DNA of 64,000 bases from Acanthochlamys bracteata (taxonomy: Eukaryota > Streptophyta > Magnoliopsida > Pandanales > Velloziaceae), in NCBI GenBank assembly GCA_019914995.1, contig CM034140.1, positions 248,001-312,000 on the forward strand, written 5' to 3'. Below are positions 13,301-26,580 of the stretch, one piece after another (within the stretch, counting starts at the first letter, position 1; each line of letters opens with the position of its first letter). The translations under genes and the position numbers were made by a program. Under the pieces are notes generated by a model, which did not search any database, was not told the DNA's origin, and saw only the letters and a list, made by a program, of their open reading frames with translations.

Positions 13301-16300
13301 TCATAGTAAGATGAGCAACTATGTACACGAAGAACATGTACCAAATGCTGAAGAAGACGTGAATCGATAGCACTTGTTATCTGCCTTTCCAAGTGTCTGT
13401 CTAGAGCAGGTTTAAAATCTTCATCCATTGAATCTTCAATTTCCACAGGACCTGCAATGCAATTAACTACTTAACCTTGCCAAATTGGCATAACCAATTC
13501 TCTATCAAATCAACTCTTTTTACAGGTTTGTAACATAGTAAGGATCAGGTGAAGTCCATGACTACTCATTCCCTTGAAGATTTCCAAAATGAAGCTTCAA
13601 GAACACCAACCTGTTCTAATTGATTCTACTTTACTTCTGAGTCTTTGCTGAAGCTTAGTGATTTCCAAGAAACACTAGCTAGATGGCACCTGCTCTGCAA
13701 GCTTGTTCAATCTAAGTCTATATGTGGTGTGTTATGATTCAACAAAGATGACCTCAAAACAACCAAGGGTTTAACTTAATTTTTTCCAAAAAAGAAGAAT
13801 GTAGCTTTCAAACTTCTTGAATGCAAGAGCTTAGAAATCACATCACAAATTCCCAAACAAAACATCTGGTTCTTCATAAATCTAGACCAAATTTTGCAGT
13901 GAAGCTCATTTATGTGGATCAACTGCATTTAAACTGACATGAGGAACACACTAACATTACTTCCCCCTTCAACGATATAAAACAGATCCAACAAGCTCAA
14001 CTGCTCCCCGGTACTATTTAAAACCAAATGCGACTTTTCCAACAGTCACAGCAATTCATACAAATACAATAACAATAGCATGTCGTTTGAAGCTTCAGCA
14101 AGTCATTCTGTCAATCCACTAACTTGTGAACTTATGACCATGAGCAGATATATAAGCTAGCCCAAGGTTCATAACGTTCTTCTTAAATTTAACCCAAGTA
14201 GGTTTCTAGCAATAGCCATTTCAATGATCCATAATTCTCCAGTAAGATGAGCATCAAAACAAATATTAACATTCAACAGAAGCAATTAGCTCATTATCTT
14301 ACTTTCCAAAGCTGATTGACTTGTAGTGGGCAATAGCTCCAATAGAAATGTTGAAGTATTTACAAAATTCAAAGCCTGTTAAAAGCAAATAAGTTAGCAT
14401 TTCTGATACTTTGACATGTTCAGAAGTTGTTTACGAAATACCAAGTGGTGTCAAATAAGCCAAGATACTGGAAAACCAAACAGACAAGAAAAAGAATGCC
14501 ACTTGATCTAAAATTCAGCCAGTCCCAGGACCTCCTAAGCAAAAGACAGAAACTAGTTGGATTATTCATTATAGATATTTATGAGCCAGAACCATATCCT
14601 GAGCGAGTGAGACTAGGGCCACAGGACTAGCATTTTTACTCAGAAAACAGTAAGTGACCTGCAACTTGTAAAACCTCTGAGTCTGTAGACTAGGGAACAA
14701 TGGACCTTGCATTAAAACTAAATCAAGCAGTTAAACCTACTTAGGCTTCCAGCTACCATCATAATTATATGCTAACAGTAGTAATCCAACATTACAATTA
14801 GGGATCCGAAAAGTTACATTTTTTTTGAAAGAACAAGCTACTTCTAGTCACAGAATTAACTATTTATGGTATTAGTAATTAGAAAATATTGTCGGATAGT
14901 GATGTAAGGCCTACAAATGCTGATGTACATCCATAACGAAGCTAATGATCTTCCTTTTGACTGCGAGTTTAAAAAATAGAAGTAAGCAACAAGAGTCTTG
15001 TCTATTAGATATTATGAACATACATATCAAACTAAGACAACAGATATAAATGAAAATGTCCCTTACAATCTCACGACTGCAGCTTGGTTCAGATAAGGTA
15101 TCCCCAGCGGCTTCTAGTAAATTCCCAAGCAAGCATGCATAGCCTGGATGCTCATTTGATAAGTCACTGGGAATGACATTTGCATGACTAGGAAAGGATG
15201 CCATCTGATGAATATAATGCTTGCCAAGTCCATGCTTTGTGAAAAGCTGAACACCCATGAACATAAAGAAACAAACGAATGAATCTGATTATAAGAAGCA
15301 ATTAAAAAGACTAAACAAGTTGGTAAATTCCAAGGCTATGTTTTTCAAATATTAAGGTGTAGGAATTATACAACAACAACAACAACACAAAAAGGGAAAA
15401 AGAAAGAAAGAAAGAAAGAAAGATTGATGATTAATACTAAAACATTGCAATAATATCATATCATCAGCTTTAATTCTAGATTCACCCCAAACCATCAAAA
15501 AACCAAGCCTAAGACCATAAAGCTTTTTGCTTCTGGAGTTTCCCCATTGCATGGAGTTGTTGCATGAATTTAAGCTCAATATGAGGAACCCTCACACCAG
15601 GAACCAAATCCAGTAAAATTTGACCAGTCCCATATGATTATAGATTAGGGATGATCATCTAATGAGTCCAAAGATGACTGTTGCAGCAAAATATTATGTA
15701 CTTGAGAACTAAACCGATGTCCGAAATCAGAAATGATCAAGGTAATCACTACTTATCATTGACAATTCAAAAATCTTCCTTCTAGAGCTTCCTCAATGAT
15801 CATTAGTCCCCCAATCTTTGTCTCTTGAATGTCACTACTGAAATCAAAATGTGGGTTTAGAACAAAATACCTCCCTAAAATATGGCAAATGATGCCATAT
15901 GAATGGAATGGACAAAATTTGAGAGGAAAAACACCATTTTGGATCTACAGGCGAGCAATTGCATGGATGTTGACCAACATGCAGCACCATATAGAAAACA
16001 ACATTTTCCAAGCAAGAAGAACTACCACGAGATTTTGGAGTCTTGACATCCGTCTGCAATTCCAGCAGAAAGGCATTCAGCCAGAAACATGCGTAAGAAA
16101 TATGTTCTGCTCTTCATGGACAACATAAAGAATATAATTCTTCTCATCAAATATACACTGCAATAGAAGACAGCAAGTTTGTTCCTATTTCAACATGTTG
16201 AAAGCAGAGAGCCTACAGCTATGGCCAACCATTGAGTCGCTTGATCCATGCCTGTCAAAAATTCAAATGCAGGCAAACTGACACACAGTTTCATAGTGTA

Positions 16301-19250
16301 TCTCAGAGGACTCCTTATGAATCCTTCTTCCTACGTAGTTATAGCTGCTCAGTTTCTCTATTATTAGAGCGTGTATCTTCTAGTTTCTACCAACTTAATA
16401 ATCTCCCTATCTTCTGGAAATTTAGATGCCTATCGCTGGTTTGCTTTTATCATGCTGATTAGAGATTTAGCCAACCCTCTTAAACAAAGAATATAGGGAA
16501 TACTTGAACTAACACCATGTTGCTGTGCAACTAACATAAGAGGAATCAGCTATGTTTCTAAAATACAAGTGTTTGAAAACTCATACAAAGTCGAATAATT
16601 AGCATAACCAAGAACTGTCAAACATTTCAACTACGAATTATTTCTCACCAAACCCGAAAAAATTATTGACCGCAGCATAACAAAGACTTTTTTGTGAACA
16701 AGAGAATCAACAACTTTGCATGCCCATGGAAGATCAGGGTTTGCCAAGCTAGCTACAGTTTCCAACAAGATAACTGCACGTGTGCTGGTTTCATTTGCAG
16801 CCAGCAGAAGCTGCTCTCTCAATTCATTCCTGTGAGAAGAGGTAAAGCAATCTTCAGATGTAGATGAGTGAAGCAATCTTCAGTTGTCGATTTTAACTCA
16901 ATAGTAAGAAACATACTTATTTTCCTATAGCAGCAGCAGATCTTACTAACATGATAGGACCTACTATGTTATTTAAAATATAAATGACTTTGCAAAATAA
17001 GAACGGTGATATCACCTCTCTTCATAGAGCGCTTTCAAACAAAGCAATGCAAGTTTCTTCACCCGGTTATCCACAAGGGGATGTTTAGAAGAGTAATCAG
17101 GACCGGCAAACAGGTATACCTTGTCTCCTGTGAAAACTCAAATGTAAGAACGAAGTTTACAATCTTTACACCAGCACCTTTGATGCATTATATTTTAACC
17201 AGTTAGTGGATGAACCACATACTAATACGCCAATTTGTAGTGTACATTACATTGACAGTACACATATACAAAGAAATATCGAAAAATTGTCTTTTCGTGC
17301 CTGCCATATATCATTAACAGCATGTATGTGGTAGAGTATAGCATTTTACTTAGTTACTAAAATATATCCACAAAATTACTATCTGTGATTGGTTAAAACA
17401 TAAAGAACAAAGCTCTTCATAAAATTGTGATTGTCATAATGACGATGGCAAAAAGGTTTCTACACTGACTCAAATCTATTTAAAACCTAGCATGTGTCAT
17501 AAATAGAAAATTCCTTTCAGGTTACATCATGAGGTAACGTTTCTATACTCCAAATGTCAACGGAACATATAAAACTAGTAAATGCAGCCATCAAGAACAT
17601 GGAACACTGAGGTAACCTTATTTTAAGACATTATAACAATCAAAGGCATGTTTGAGGTATGATATTAACTCACCTCTGACGCGCATAAAGTGTAGAAGTA
17701 ACCGACAAGCATGTACAAGGATAGTCCGATCGCTTTTGTTACTTGCAGTGAAGAAAAAGAGCAGCTGGCGAAGAAACTTGGATTCAGGAGTAAAACATTT
17801 CCTGGTTAAAGAAACAGAAACCTAGATAAAATGCATTGTTTGAGGTAGTGGCTTTTAAAGTATCACAAATATCCATTTTAGAATTAGGACATAAGGCATA
17901 ATAGGATGTGAGATAAAACACTGGTATAATAAAACACAGAATTCAGACATACTGGTCAACATTTTCACAGGATTGCCCATAAGATAGAATAAACTGCTCT
18001 CGCACCTTCGATCGTTCAATCTCAGCAGTCTTCCTTCCCCTGTAGAATTTCTGTAGCTGATCATTAGTCAAATAATACACATAAATTCTGCATAACATGT
18101 ATATTGCACGAAATAAGCACGCGCACGCACTCGCACACTCACTCACATACTGATGCATTCCTTATATGCATGAAATTGCATATATATATAGAACCGCACT
18201 TAATCTATGCGCATCAGGTATATCATAAAATAGACATACAGACTATCACAAAATATAGTTATCCTATATCACATAATATCATTATTCAACATATACAATA
18301 AATGATAATAAAAAGCATGTAATACAGAAAAAATCATGTAACAATATGTGAAAATGTCTCAAATGTGATGCGACGATACAATCTATAACAACGACATACA
18401 ATAGCACAAAATAAAAAGGAAAAGGTACATATTTGGTGGAGAATAAGATGGCATGGTGGTAGCTAACAGAAGAAGGTTACTATCTTTAGTGAAGCTAAAA
18501 GAAATGCTGTTGCAAAGCACCTCCATGAGTTTAATGTTAACTTCACCAGCGAGTTTGTGATTCTAAGTGATTAATGATTATTTTCTGAATAAGGATAGTG
18601 CAATAATAGGTCTGATACTTCACAAGAACATATAGCTATTTGACTGCTGGACACGCTGCTTGCACCAAAGCCATTGACATTAAAATGGTAGGAATCAGGC
18701 TTCCATATATATTTTATACACATGAACCAAGTTGTTCATTGTCTATCCAAATTCGAGATGCAAAAGCTCCTTAACTTTATTCCCTACTGATCCGCCACAA
18801 TTGCTTAGTGCTTCCAAGATAGCATAAAAACGTTATTGAGTTAGCACAGAATGTTAGCAAAAGTGATCATTGCATGGTAGAAATACAAACTTAGGAAATA
18901 TCAGGCAGCCCAGAACCAACAAACTTAAGATCATAGTAAAATTCCGATTTGCAAGCACCAACAACCACATTACAAATTCGTCGAAATTGATACCCGATAG
19001 TAACACTTGATAATCTTCATTGAGCATGACTCCAGCAGCAAGTAAAAGTTATTGTAATCAACAAAAACTGGAGAAAGAAATAAAACCTTACCTGGATCTT
19101 AATCGCAGCGGCGTTCTGCTGACGCAATCCTTGCCGCCGCTTCCTGTCCTGCCGCATTTGCTCTAATAGAACCTGTCGGTCTCTTTCCTTAGAACTGCGA
19201 CCGCCCAAATCCACCCGCTTCCGAATCGTTGGATCACCGGAGAAGAACAT
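7326..19250 (-). CDS. UPL6: HECT E3 ubiquitin-protein ligase UPL6
   Basis: HECT-type ubiquitin ligase of the UPL6 class (UBE3B/UBE3C-like). Exon 1 is 19092-19250 (53 codons) and opens MFFSGDPTIRKRVDLGGRSS, the UPL6 N-terminus, ending in an IQ motif (AAAIKIQ) that continues into the next exon (KFYRGRKTAEIERSKVREQF, up to 18050). Helical-repeat exons follow near 17690-17810, 17005-17125, 16640-16875, 15065-15255, 14290-14380, 13345-13455 and 12940-13250. HECT exons include DVSELELYFVIVNNEYG (about 9715-9775), NQSKYFLRGFQQLI (9360-9450) and EHPVIKTFWEVLKG (8095-8170). The C-lobe comes from exons 7790-7861, 7625-7717 and 7326-7392. The last two contain the thioester loop LPTSATCMNLLKLPPYR with its catalytic cysteine, and the conserved tail ending EAGFDLS. 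Large introns are ordinary AT-rich sequence. The ATG was chosen by homology of MFFSGDP. Substrates are not predictable. Confidence 0.93.
12883..12912. repeat. AAT/AAAT microsatellite in a UPL6 intron
   Basis: Four AAT units run directly into four AAAT units in the intron just downstream (transcript sense) of the UPL6 exon ending near 12940. Confidence 0.85.
15371..15423. repeat. CAA and GAAA microsatellites in a UPL6 intron
   Basis: About five CAA units (from 15371) and then about five GAAA units (to 15423), inside a long UPL6 intron. Simple repeats with no coding role. Confidence 0.85.
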
Positions 19251-19985
19251 TCCTTCACAATTCTCCCTACAAAAGAAGCACAAAAAAAAAGAACGTATTA
19301 GATTTCAACAAACAAAATCAGCATGAAGTTCAATGAAATCAGTACCGAGGAGATCTTCAATAATTCGCGAACACGACCAAACCTTATCTAAACGATTGGG
19401 ATCGATCAAAACGATTTTAAGGAACAATTCCTATTCGATTTCACAGAGAGCGTACAGAAAGAACCAAAACGAGAACTAGCGAGCTTTTGGTGTACGAATG
19501 TCTTGTATACGCAGAGTAGTTAAATGAAGTTTTTCTTCTTCCTTGGAGTTGACAATGTTACCCTTAAATTTTAAGGAAAGTACTAAATGTCCTCAATATG
19601 TGGCTTATTTTGATATTTATGGTATATCAAAGGGTCTTAACAAAAAATATATAAACATGCCGGTGGGTCGTAAATTTGCAAATAACACCTTGTACGCGTT
19701 ATGCAAGTTTGTAACATATTGAACTCTTCAATTTTGGACAACGATTCAATTCAACTACGCAAATCTACAAATTAAAACCCTCATGGCTAGATCTACAACC
19801 CAAAAAGTACTCGGCCCAAACTTATCATGGGCTTCCCTAGCGAATGGGCCTCTTGATCCTTCTTCGAAAGGTCATGTTGCTCTCGGTCGACAGAGACGAA
19901 CTCGAAGGAACTCGCACGAAAGACTGCGACGGTTCTTGTAGGGTTTACTCCAGGGAGCAAGCGCTGAAGATTTTCGTTCTCTTCA
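19251..19985. promoter_or_regulatory. Shared divergent UPL6/CCT2 promoter interval
   Basis: The start codons of UPL6 (minus) and CCT2 (plus) are 735 bp apart, head to head. On the CCT2 side there are three site II-type motifs: CGGCCCA near 19811, ATGGGCT near 19828 and ATGGGCC near 19845. I see no convincing TATA box. Site II elements are known binding sites for TCP-family factors and are typical of promoters active in dividing cells. That this interval drives both genes is inferred from geometry only. Confidence 0.55.
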
Positions 19986-22900
19986 ATGGCGGTAAATATC
20001 CAGAGTTCATTGTTGTTCTTTTTCGAAGAAAATTAATTGTTTTTGTTGTTGTAGATGTTTTCTGATCTGTGTTCTTTTTTGTTGTTTGAGCAGGTGGAGA
20101 GGTTGTTCAAAGATGAAGCTACTGAGGAGAAGGGAGAGCGAGCTAGAATGGTATGAGATATCGTTTTTCTTTCTTGTGCGAATTCTGTGGTTTGGGTGTT
20201 ATTTTATTGATCTGGGTAGTTGAGGTGGTAAAATATGTTCTACCATTGATGGCATGAGGCATAGGTAAACAAGCTGAGCAGAGATGGGATTTTGACCAAG
20301 TTTTGTTGGATACTGTTCAAAGTTGTGGTTTTTTATAGCTGAGACTGTACAATGTTGCTTTGATTGATCGGCTTTGGTAGATTAGTCGACGAAAGTTGAT
20401 TTGGTTTTGTTAAGAATGAGAACGGTTGATTTTTGAAGTTCGCATGTATCTGAGTGTAAAATGCTCATTTTTTCTAGTATGTGGTTATGCTGTAGGGATG
20501 TGAAGTTAATTGAATTCGTAAGAGATAGTCTTTCTAGAAACTTTGGAATTGTTCTTTCTGGATATGATCTCTCTTCTATTGCCAGACCCATGTGTAAATA
20601 TGTAATGCATTCTTGTTCTTTGGTATCAATATCCATGAGATAGTAGCACTTCTATTGACCAGCCTGTAAATGATATCATCTAAACTTCAAATGTCTATTA
20701 TTGTATTGTCTCTGAGTCAAATTTATATTCGAGTTTACCGAGTGTCACTCTTTTCTTGCAGGCATCATTTGTTGGTGCCATGGCAATTGCTGACTTGGTG
20801 AAGACAACTCTAGGTCCCAAAGGAATGGTATGTTTGTGCTCCTTTTCCTATGTGCTCTTATAACCTTGAATGCCTGGAAAATCAGTATGAATGCATTTAT
20901 TATTTGTGCACTTGCAATGCAGGATAAAATCTTGCAATCAACTGGCAGAGGCCACAATGTCACTGTTACAAATGATGGTGCTACAATCTTGAAGTCACTT
21001 CACATTGACAACCCTGCTGCTAAGGTCCTTGTCGGTATCCTTGTTGCTATTAAGATATGGTGGATCAGTTTTTCATTTTTCACAATCTCCTGCTTCTGAT
21101 AACATGTATCATAAGTTACAGGCTTTGGTTTTAGTTATGTTACTTGCATAGTGTTTCTTAAAGTGAGGTAACCATGGACCCTCTAGAGAAACCTTTCTCT
21201 CGAAAAGTATATCTTCTTAATTGATGGGTCAGATATTTCGAAAGTGCAAGATGATGAGGTCGGTGATGGAACCACTTCGGTTGTTGTCTTGGCTGGAGAA
21301 CTTCTGAGAGAAGCAGAGAAATTGGTCAATGCGAAGGTGCACCCAATGACTATAATTGCAGGTTGGTTTCAGCATCCGTAGCTTTTCATCTTCCCCATTT
21401 TCCCATTAGTCCTGTTTTGTTCGGTTTAGAAATGGCTTGATGTCACAGGTTGGGACTCTAGAACTTTAGGATTTATGCATTGTTCTTATATTGGTCGACA
21501 TGATGGCTGAAAGGTTGCATCTTTATCAAATGATAGGTTACAGAGAGGCTGCTGAGCGTGCAAAGGAAGTTTTGGGGGAGAAAGCTATGGACAACAAAGA
21601 GGATCCAGGTAGTCATTAGCTTGGATGATACTTCAAAATCTGGCTTTCAGTTGTCTAATAAATGAATATCTCAATTGGACTGTTACAGAACATCAAATTA
21701 GAGTAGGCCTTGAAGCTTTTAGCAAGTTTCAGCAAGAATTTTGTTGTATACACAGGAGTACTGAACTACATAAAATCTATTACATAAATTTCACAAAAGT
21801 CTTCTTCCTAAGCTTTTTCTTCTTCCTGGTGCTCCGATTACCTTTGGAAGGTTATTAATCATATTACGAATTTGGTTTAACTTGGTTTTCATCATGATTG
21901 CATCTCCATGCAGAGAAGTTCAAGTCTGATTTAATGAAAATTGCTATGACAACCTTGAGTTCAAAGATATTGTCACAAGACAAAGAACATTTTGCTAAAC
22001 TAGCTGTTGATGCTGTTATGAGGCTTAAGGTAACATTCAAACTCTGTCTTTGTATTTGTCAGAAATTTTTCTAGTATACATTGGTTAGGAAGAGAATGAA
22101 AAGGAATCTCTGCGTTCATTCTATTGGTTGAGTTTAATGGAGATTCTTTTTATCGTTTGGTCCGTGATCACTACTTGTTTTAGTTGCTTCATGGTGTTGT
22201 TTCCTATCTATATTGTTTCCTTTGAAATAATTTGTGCTTGCATTTCCTGTCCTTTACATTGCTGATTTTCTTTCAAAACTTTATGGATCACAGGGCAGCA
22301 CAAATTTGGAGGCAGTCCAGATTATAAAAAAGGCTGGAGGATCTTTGAAGGATTCATTTTTAGATGAAGGGTAAGCATTTCATAGATGATATTCATAAGT
22401 AACTTCAGAAGTTAAAGGTTATTTTCATGTATCCTAGAAATTTTGATTATATAAGTACTACATCCAACTTCACTCAAATTTGTTTGTGTTTCTAGAATCA
22501 TCTTTTATCCATGACTAAGTTCTGTTGTTATTATACAGGTTCATTCTGGACAAGAAAATAGGTATTGGTCAGCCAAAGAGGATTGAGAACGCGAAAATTC
22601 TAGTAGCAAATACTGCAATGGACACCGACAAAGTCAAAATATATGGAGCCCGAGTCCGAGTTGACTCAATGGCGAAAGTAGCCGAGCTTGAAGCTGCAGA
22701 GAAAGTGAAGATGAGAGAAAAGGTTCAGAAGATCCTTGCACATGGCATAAATTGCTTTGTCAACCGCCAATTGATATATAACTTTCCTGAGGAGCTCTTT
22801 GCTGATGCTGGCATTCTTGCCATTGAGCATGCTGATTTCGATGGGATTGAACGCCTGGCTCTTGTTACTGGTGGTGAAATTGCTTCAACCTTTGACAACC

Positions 22901-23861
22901 CAGAGTCAGTCAAGCTTGGCCACTGCAAACTTATTGAGGAAATAATGATTGGTGAGGACAAGTTAATCCATTTCTCTGGAGTTGCAATGGGGCAGGCTTG
23001 TACCATTGTCTTAAGAGGTTCAAGGTATGCTAAATCTATAACCATTTACTAGTTTTTATACTTGTTGAATGCTTGAGTCCTATTAACACATTATACTTAG
23101 TCCTAAACCTGTATACATATAACCGTGTAAAGTTGCCATCATGTCTGAAGGGGTTAAAATGTTAAGCTATTGTTTGCTTAGATGATACATCCCTATGAAA
23201 GGATGCTAAATAATTGAATAGTATCATGGTTCAAGTCTGCTCGCTTGAAGGAACAGTAAATTTACTTATTATTTTTTACAATCTTTTGTCATCTCAGTTC
23301 GCATGTGCTTGATGAGGCCGAGAGGTCCTTGCATGACGCACTGTGTGTGCTGTCTCAAACAGTAAATAATAGCAAGGTTCTGTTTGGAGGTGGATGGCCT
23401 GAGATGGTTATGTCAAAGGCTGTGGATGAGCTTGCTAGGAGGACCTCTGGGAAGAAGTCTCTTGCTATGGAAGCATTTTCACGTGCTCTCCAAGCCATAC
23501 CAACTACTATAGCTGACAATGCTGGCTTGGATAGTGCAGAGCTGATCTCACAGCTCCGAGCGGAACATCACAAGGAGGCATGCAATGCTGGAATTGATGT
23601 CATATCCGGCAGTGTGCGTCATCTATTCTTGTTTTTTGTATTATTTAACTCTGTGCTTTCCAGTCTTCTATTCGAATTAGTTTCTTTGTCGATTACCACA
23701 AGCTCATGGTGCAGGTAGGTGACATGGAGCAGCTTGGGATAGCAGAGTCCTTCAAGGTGAAGCTAGCTGTGGTGCTGTCTGCCACAGAAGCAGCTGAAAT
23801 GATACTAAGGGTTGATGAAATTATAACCTGTGCTCCAAGGAAGAGAGAAGACAGAATGTGA
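19986..23861 (+). CDS. CCT2: CCT2, beta subunit of the TRiC/CCT chaperonin
   Basis: Subunit beta of the eight-subunit cytosolic chaperonin that folds actin, tubulin and other proteins with ATP. Exons joined: 19986-19991, 20094-20150, 20762-20827, 20923-21034, 21233-21361, 21537-21608, 21914-22029, 22294-22370, 22539-23024, 23298-23613, 23715-23861; total 1584 nt, giving 527 residues, the normal family length. Key motifs are [12 protein letters not shown] and VTNDGATIL near the N-terminus, the ATPase motif GDGTTS at about 91-96, and a C-terminal [16 protein letters not shown]. The first exon codes for only Met-Ala, and the ATG is supported by the family start [11 protein letters not shown]. 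All introns are GT-AG. Expression is probably constitutive and growth-linked, given the site II elements upstream. No anomaly seen. Confidence 0.97.
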
Positions 23862-24409
23862 AGCCCAATATGTGTTCATTGAATATCATCAATTTGCAGT
23901 TAGTAATCTTCACTGTGGCATAAGATTTTGTTTTGGATTGGCTCTGGTGTTATTGAGAAATATTTGTTGGCTGTCATAGGTTTTTAATCTGGAGCATGTA
24001 CAACATTTAACGATTTGCTTCAGACTTCTGTTCTCGTAAGCTGTAACTTATACTCTGTTAATTGAGACGCCATTAAGCAGCATGTCATGCTTCTTCTCCT
24101 ATCCTGTCTTCAAGCTAATGCTTTTGGTTTTGTGCTTGCGCAACTCAATTTTGCAGCATCATGAACTCGATATGTCTGTTTCATGAACGACGAATCTTCA
24201 AAAGCAAGTATTACTTCCTCGTGAGATGCAGCAATGCACTTCGAGCACAACTCAATAGTATTACGTACTAGTTTTAAACAATATTAGAAAATGTAGAGCT
24301 ACCGTACGAAAAACATCGTTAAGCAAAATATCGAAGTTACAGCATTAATCTTTCTTTTTAAATAAAAAAAAAACTCGAATTCGGCACTCTGTAACGCGTA
24401 CAGAATCCT
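23862..24409. other. Convergent 3' flanks of CCT2 and the PsbP-domain gene
   Basis: 548 bp separate the CCT2 stop (plus) from the PsbP-domain gene stop (minus). It should hold both 3' untranslated regions. An A-rich run at 24359-24372 lies just beyond the minus-strand stop. No gene or repeat was recognised. Confidence 0.6.
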
Positions 24410-25898
24410 TCACTTCACTGCCTTAAGTACTCTGAAGGAGTCCATAACTCGCCGCAGGTCCTTTTCTTCATCAACAAAAACTTTCTCAGGCGTTTGCAGC
24501 CTGAGTTCATATAACCGGTTGTTTTCAACCCCGAGTACAGATAAATATCTCCGATCCCATTCAAGTCTAGGAATTCTGTCCTGCGGCATAACAGCCAGTT
24601 CATTGTTGTTTGCGTAAGACTTTATGTTCACCTGCAAGCATCATCACAGAATCCCCCATGAAGTGAGTAAACTGATCAGTTTAGATGCAAGTTGAAAAGG
24701 AAAAATCAGAAGCGTTGCTGCAGTTGAATCATTTGTAATTAAGAGTTTTTACCTCAACTTGATAGTAAAGCTTGCCATCATCGGCAACTCTTGAAGAAGT
24801 AGATAAAACATTAGACTCCCGTCGAACACCTAATCTCGTGGACATGAACTCCGTAAGATACTGCTTTAGAACATTCTCTGCGGCTTTTTCTGGAGGGCCT
24901 AAATCCTCTACTGACTTAAACCTGGAAGACGAAGGAGAAGACAGCTCAACGGAGGCGTTCTCATCAAGAACGAACGGGTCTCTGAAGAAAACATCTGCAC
25001 CAGCTCCGCGAACTTCAATCCAATCTTTTGGGTAAACAAACCTATAGCCATCGAATATGTCTATGTATTCCTTGAATCCAGCTGCTTGTTCAGCCAAGAT
25101 GGCATCTTGAAACCCAGTTCGGAAGAGGATGTAACCAGAGAGGACGGAACCGAGCAAATTTCTCCTGGAAACTGTACAAGCTTTAGCCTGATTACAACAT
25201 AATAGCATCTTCGATTTCTCATAAACACTAGGAATAGATATTGAGCATTTTCTGATGAATTAGTTATCACAACAACAACATATGCATAAATGGAGTCCTG
25301 AGCTATCTCACGTTTGATTTTGAAGAGACTATGCATATTAACGGCAAATCGATTAATAGCAGTTCACAGGTTCATAGTTCTTCTTTACATCACTAACTGA
25401 TTTGCATCGAGGTATTCACTATGAACAACTGTGCAATAACTAGCTTAGATCGACTTGATATCTTCAGTCTTTCATTATGCAAACTATCATATGAAAGAAC
25501 ATGGCATTGATTCAGATTGCAACTAAATTGGAAGACACAAACAGTTCTATGAATTTTCAGTAGTTCATTCAAGAAAGTTTCAAACTTTCATCGATGGAGA
25601 AACAATAATCGATTACACACTACCCGCAAACGCAGAATAATGTTTCAATCTTTTTACATTCAAGGGGTCAGTGATAACTACAGCTACAACATTCATAGGC
25701 AAAGCTTGCGTTATTCAGAAAAGGAAACATATTTTGGAAAATGGAGAATCGTTTCTCTGATTATATACCGTGGTTTAGTAGAGGCAGTTGTGGTTTTGGC
25801 CGGAGAGCAGCGACGCACTTGCGCGTCGGCGGTGAAGAGGAAGAGCGAAACCGTGTGAAGGAGAGCGCGTTGACAGCGGCGGTGGCAAAGCAAGCCAT
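24410..25898 (-). CDS. PPD2: PsbP-domain protein, thylakoid lumen (PPD2-like)
   Basis: Chloroplast lumenal protein related to the photosystem II PsbP subunit. Exons: 25769-25898, about 24753-25171 (or 25180), and 24410-24631. Summed length is a multiple of three with either acceptor, giving 256 or 259 residues. Exon 1 (ATG at 25896-25898, MACFATAAVNALSFTRFRSS) is rich in Ser, Arg and Ala with no acidic residues, as expected of a plastid transit peptide. Exon 2 begins at or near VSRRNLLGSVLSGYI, a twin-arginine signal followed by a hydrophobic stretch, pointing to Tat-dependent lumen import. The PsbP fold follows: DGYRFVYPKDWIEVRGAGAD, STSSRVADDGKLYYQVEV, and the ending LRRVMDSFRVLKAVK. From memory of family members it matches PPD2 better than PsbP itself or the NDH-linked PPL proteins; PPD2's precise role is poorly known. 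Family is firm, the symbol less so. Confidence 0.82.
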
Positions 25899-25949
25899 GA
25901 TTGTGGTCCAACTCCAACCCCACCACCACTGACAGTTACATTATCTACA

Positions 25950-25970
25950 GAGAGAGAGAGAGAGAGAGAA
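25950..25970. repeat. GA dinucleotide microsatellite
   Basis: About ten perfect GA units lie some 50 bp upstream of the PsbP-domain gene start, so on the transcribed strand they form a CT tract in or near its 5' leader. Such tracts are frequent in plant core promoters. Confidence 0.9.
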
Positions 25971-26170
25971 TGAATTGAAGAAGAAGATAAGAATTGTTGG
26001 CAGTGGGAACGAGTGAACACTGAGTAGCTCACCGCAGCTGGCGCGCGCAATCTTTGCTTCGATTCGATTTGATTACGTTCGTCAATGATTGATTGATTCG
26101 AATTTGATCAACAACAGAATTCTGCAGTAGGCATTCCAGATTGGATTGGGTTGAGCTCAGCCATCTCTGA

Positions 26171-26580
26171 GACATTTTCACAACCCAATTGTAGGCATTC
26201 TCGAATCTTGACGCAACACCAACTCGTTCACAAAAATTTCTGATGAGAAATTTCTGGGAGGTAAACGGTCCTCTCATATTTTCTTTTACTGTAGTAATTC
26301 TTTCCATGGACATAGTTTCAATGTTCACATGTTTTGAAGAATTTCTTCTTTTTCTGAATGATAGGACTTTGGGACATTTTCACAAACAACTTGTCGGCGT
26401 TCTTGATTCTTGACTCGACACCAACTTGTTACACAGAAAGTTCTAGTCTCAAAAAGGAAAAGATCAGAGGAATTTGCAATGTAAGTGCTCCTTTCAAATC
26501 ACTTCCTTTTTACTGCAGTAATTCTTCCATGTACATAGTTTCAACGCTTTCGTGTTGAAAAAATTGCTCCTTTTTGGAAA
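26171..26580. repeat. Diverged tandem duplication, two units of about 200 bp
   Basis: Unit 1 (26171-26358) and unit 2 (26373-26580) align along their length. Both start GACATTTTCACAA, both carry TTGAC..AACACCAACT-like or TTGAC..GACACCAACT-like text near position 45, both contain TAATTCTT then CCATG.ACATAGTTTCAA, and both end in a T-rich tail. The offset is about 202 bp. Differences are spread throughout, so the duplication is old. Neither unit holds a convincing reading frame. Confidence 0.8.

Noticed and set aside
15829..16128. 99-codon plus-strand frame inside UPL6
   Set aside because: It lies wholly within a UPL6 intron on the opposite strand, has no recognisable motif, and its antisense frame is equally open.
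18112..18150. Short ACGCGCACGCACTCGCACAC-type stretch as a functional element
   Set aside because: It is a degenerate CA/CG simple repeat within UPL6 intron 1 with no supporting feature.
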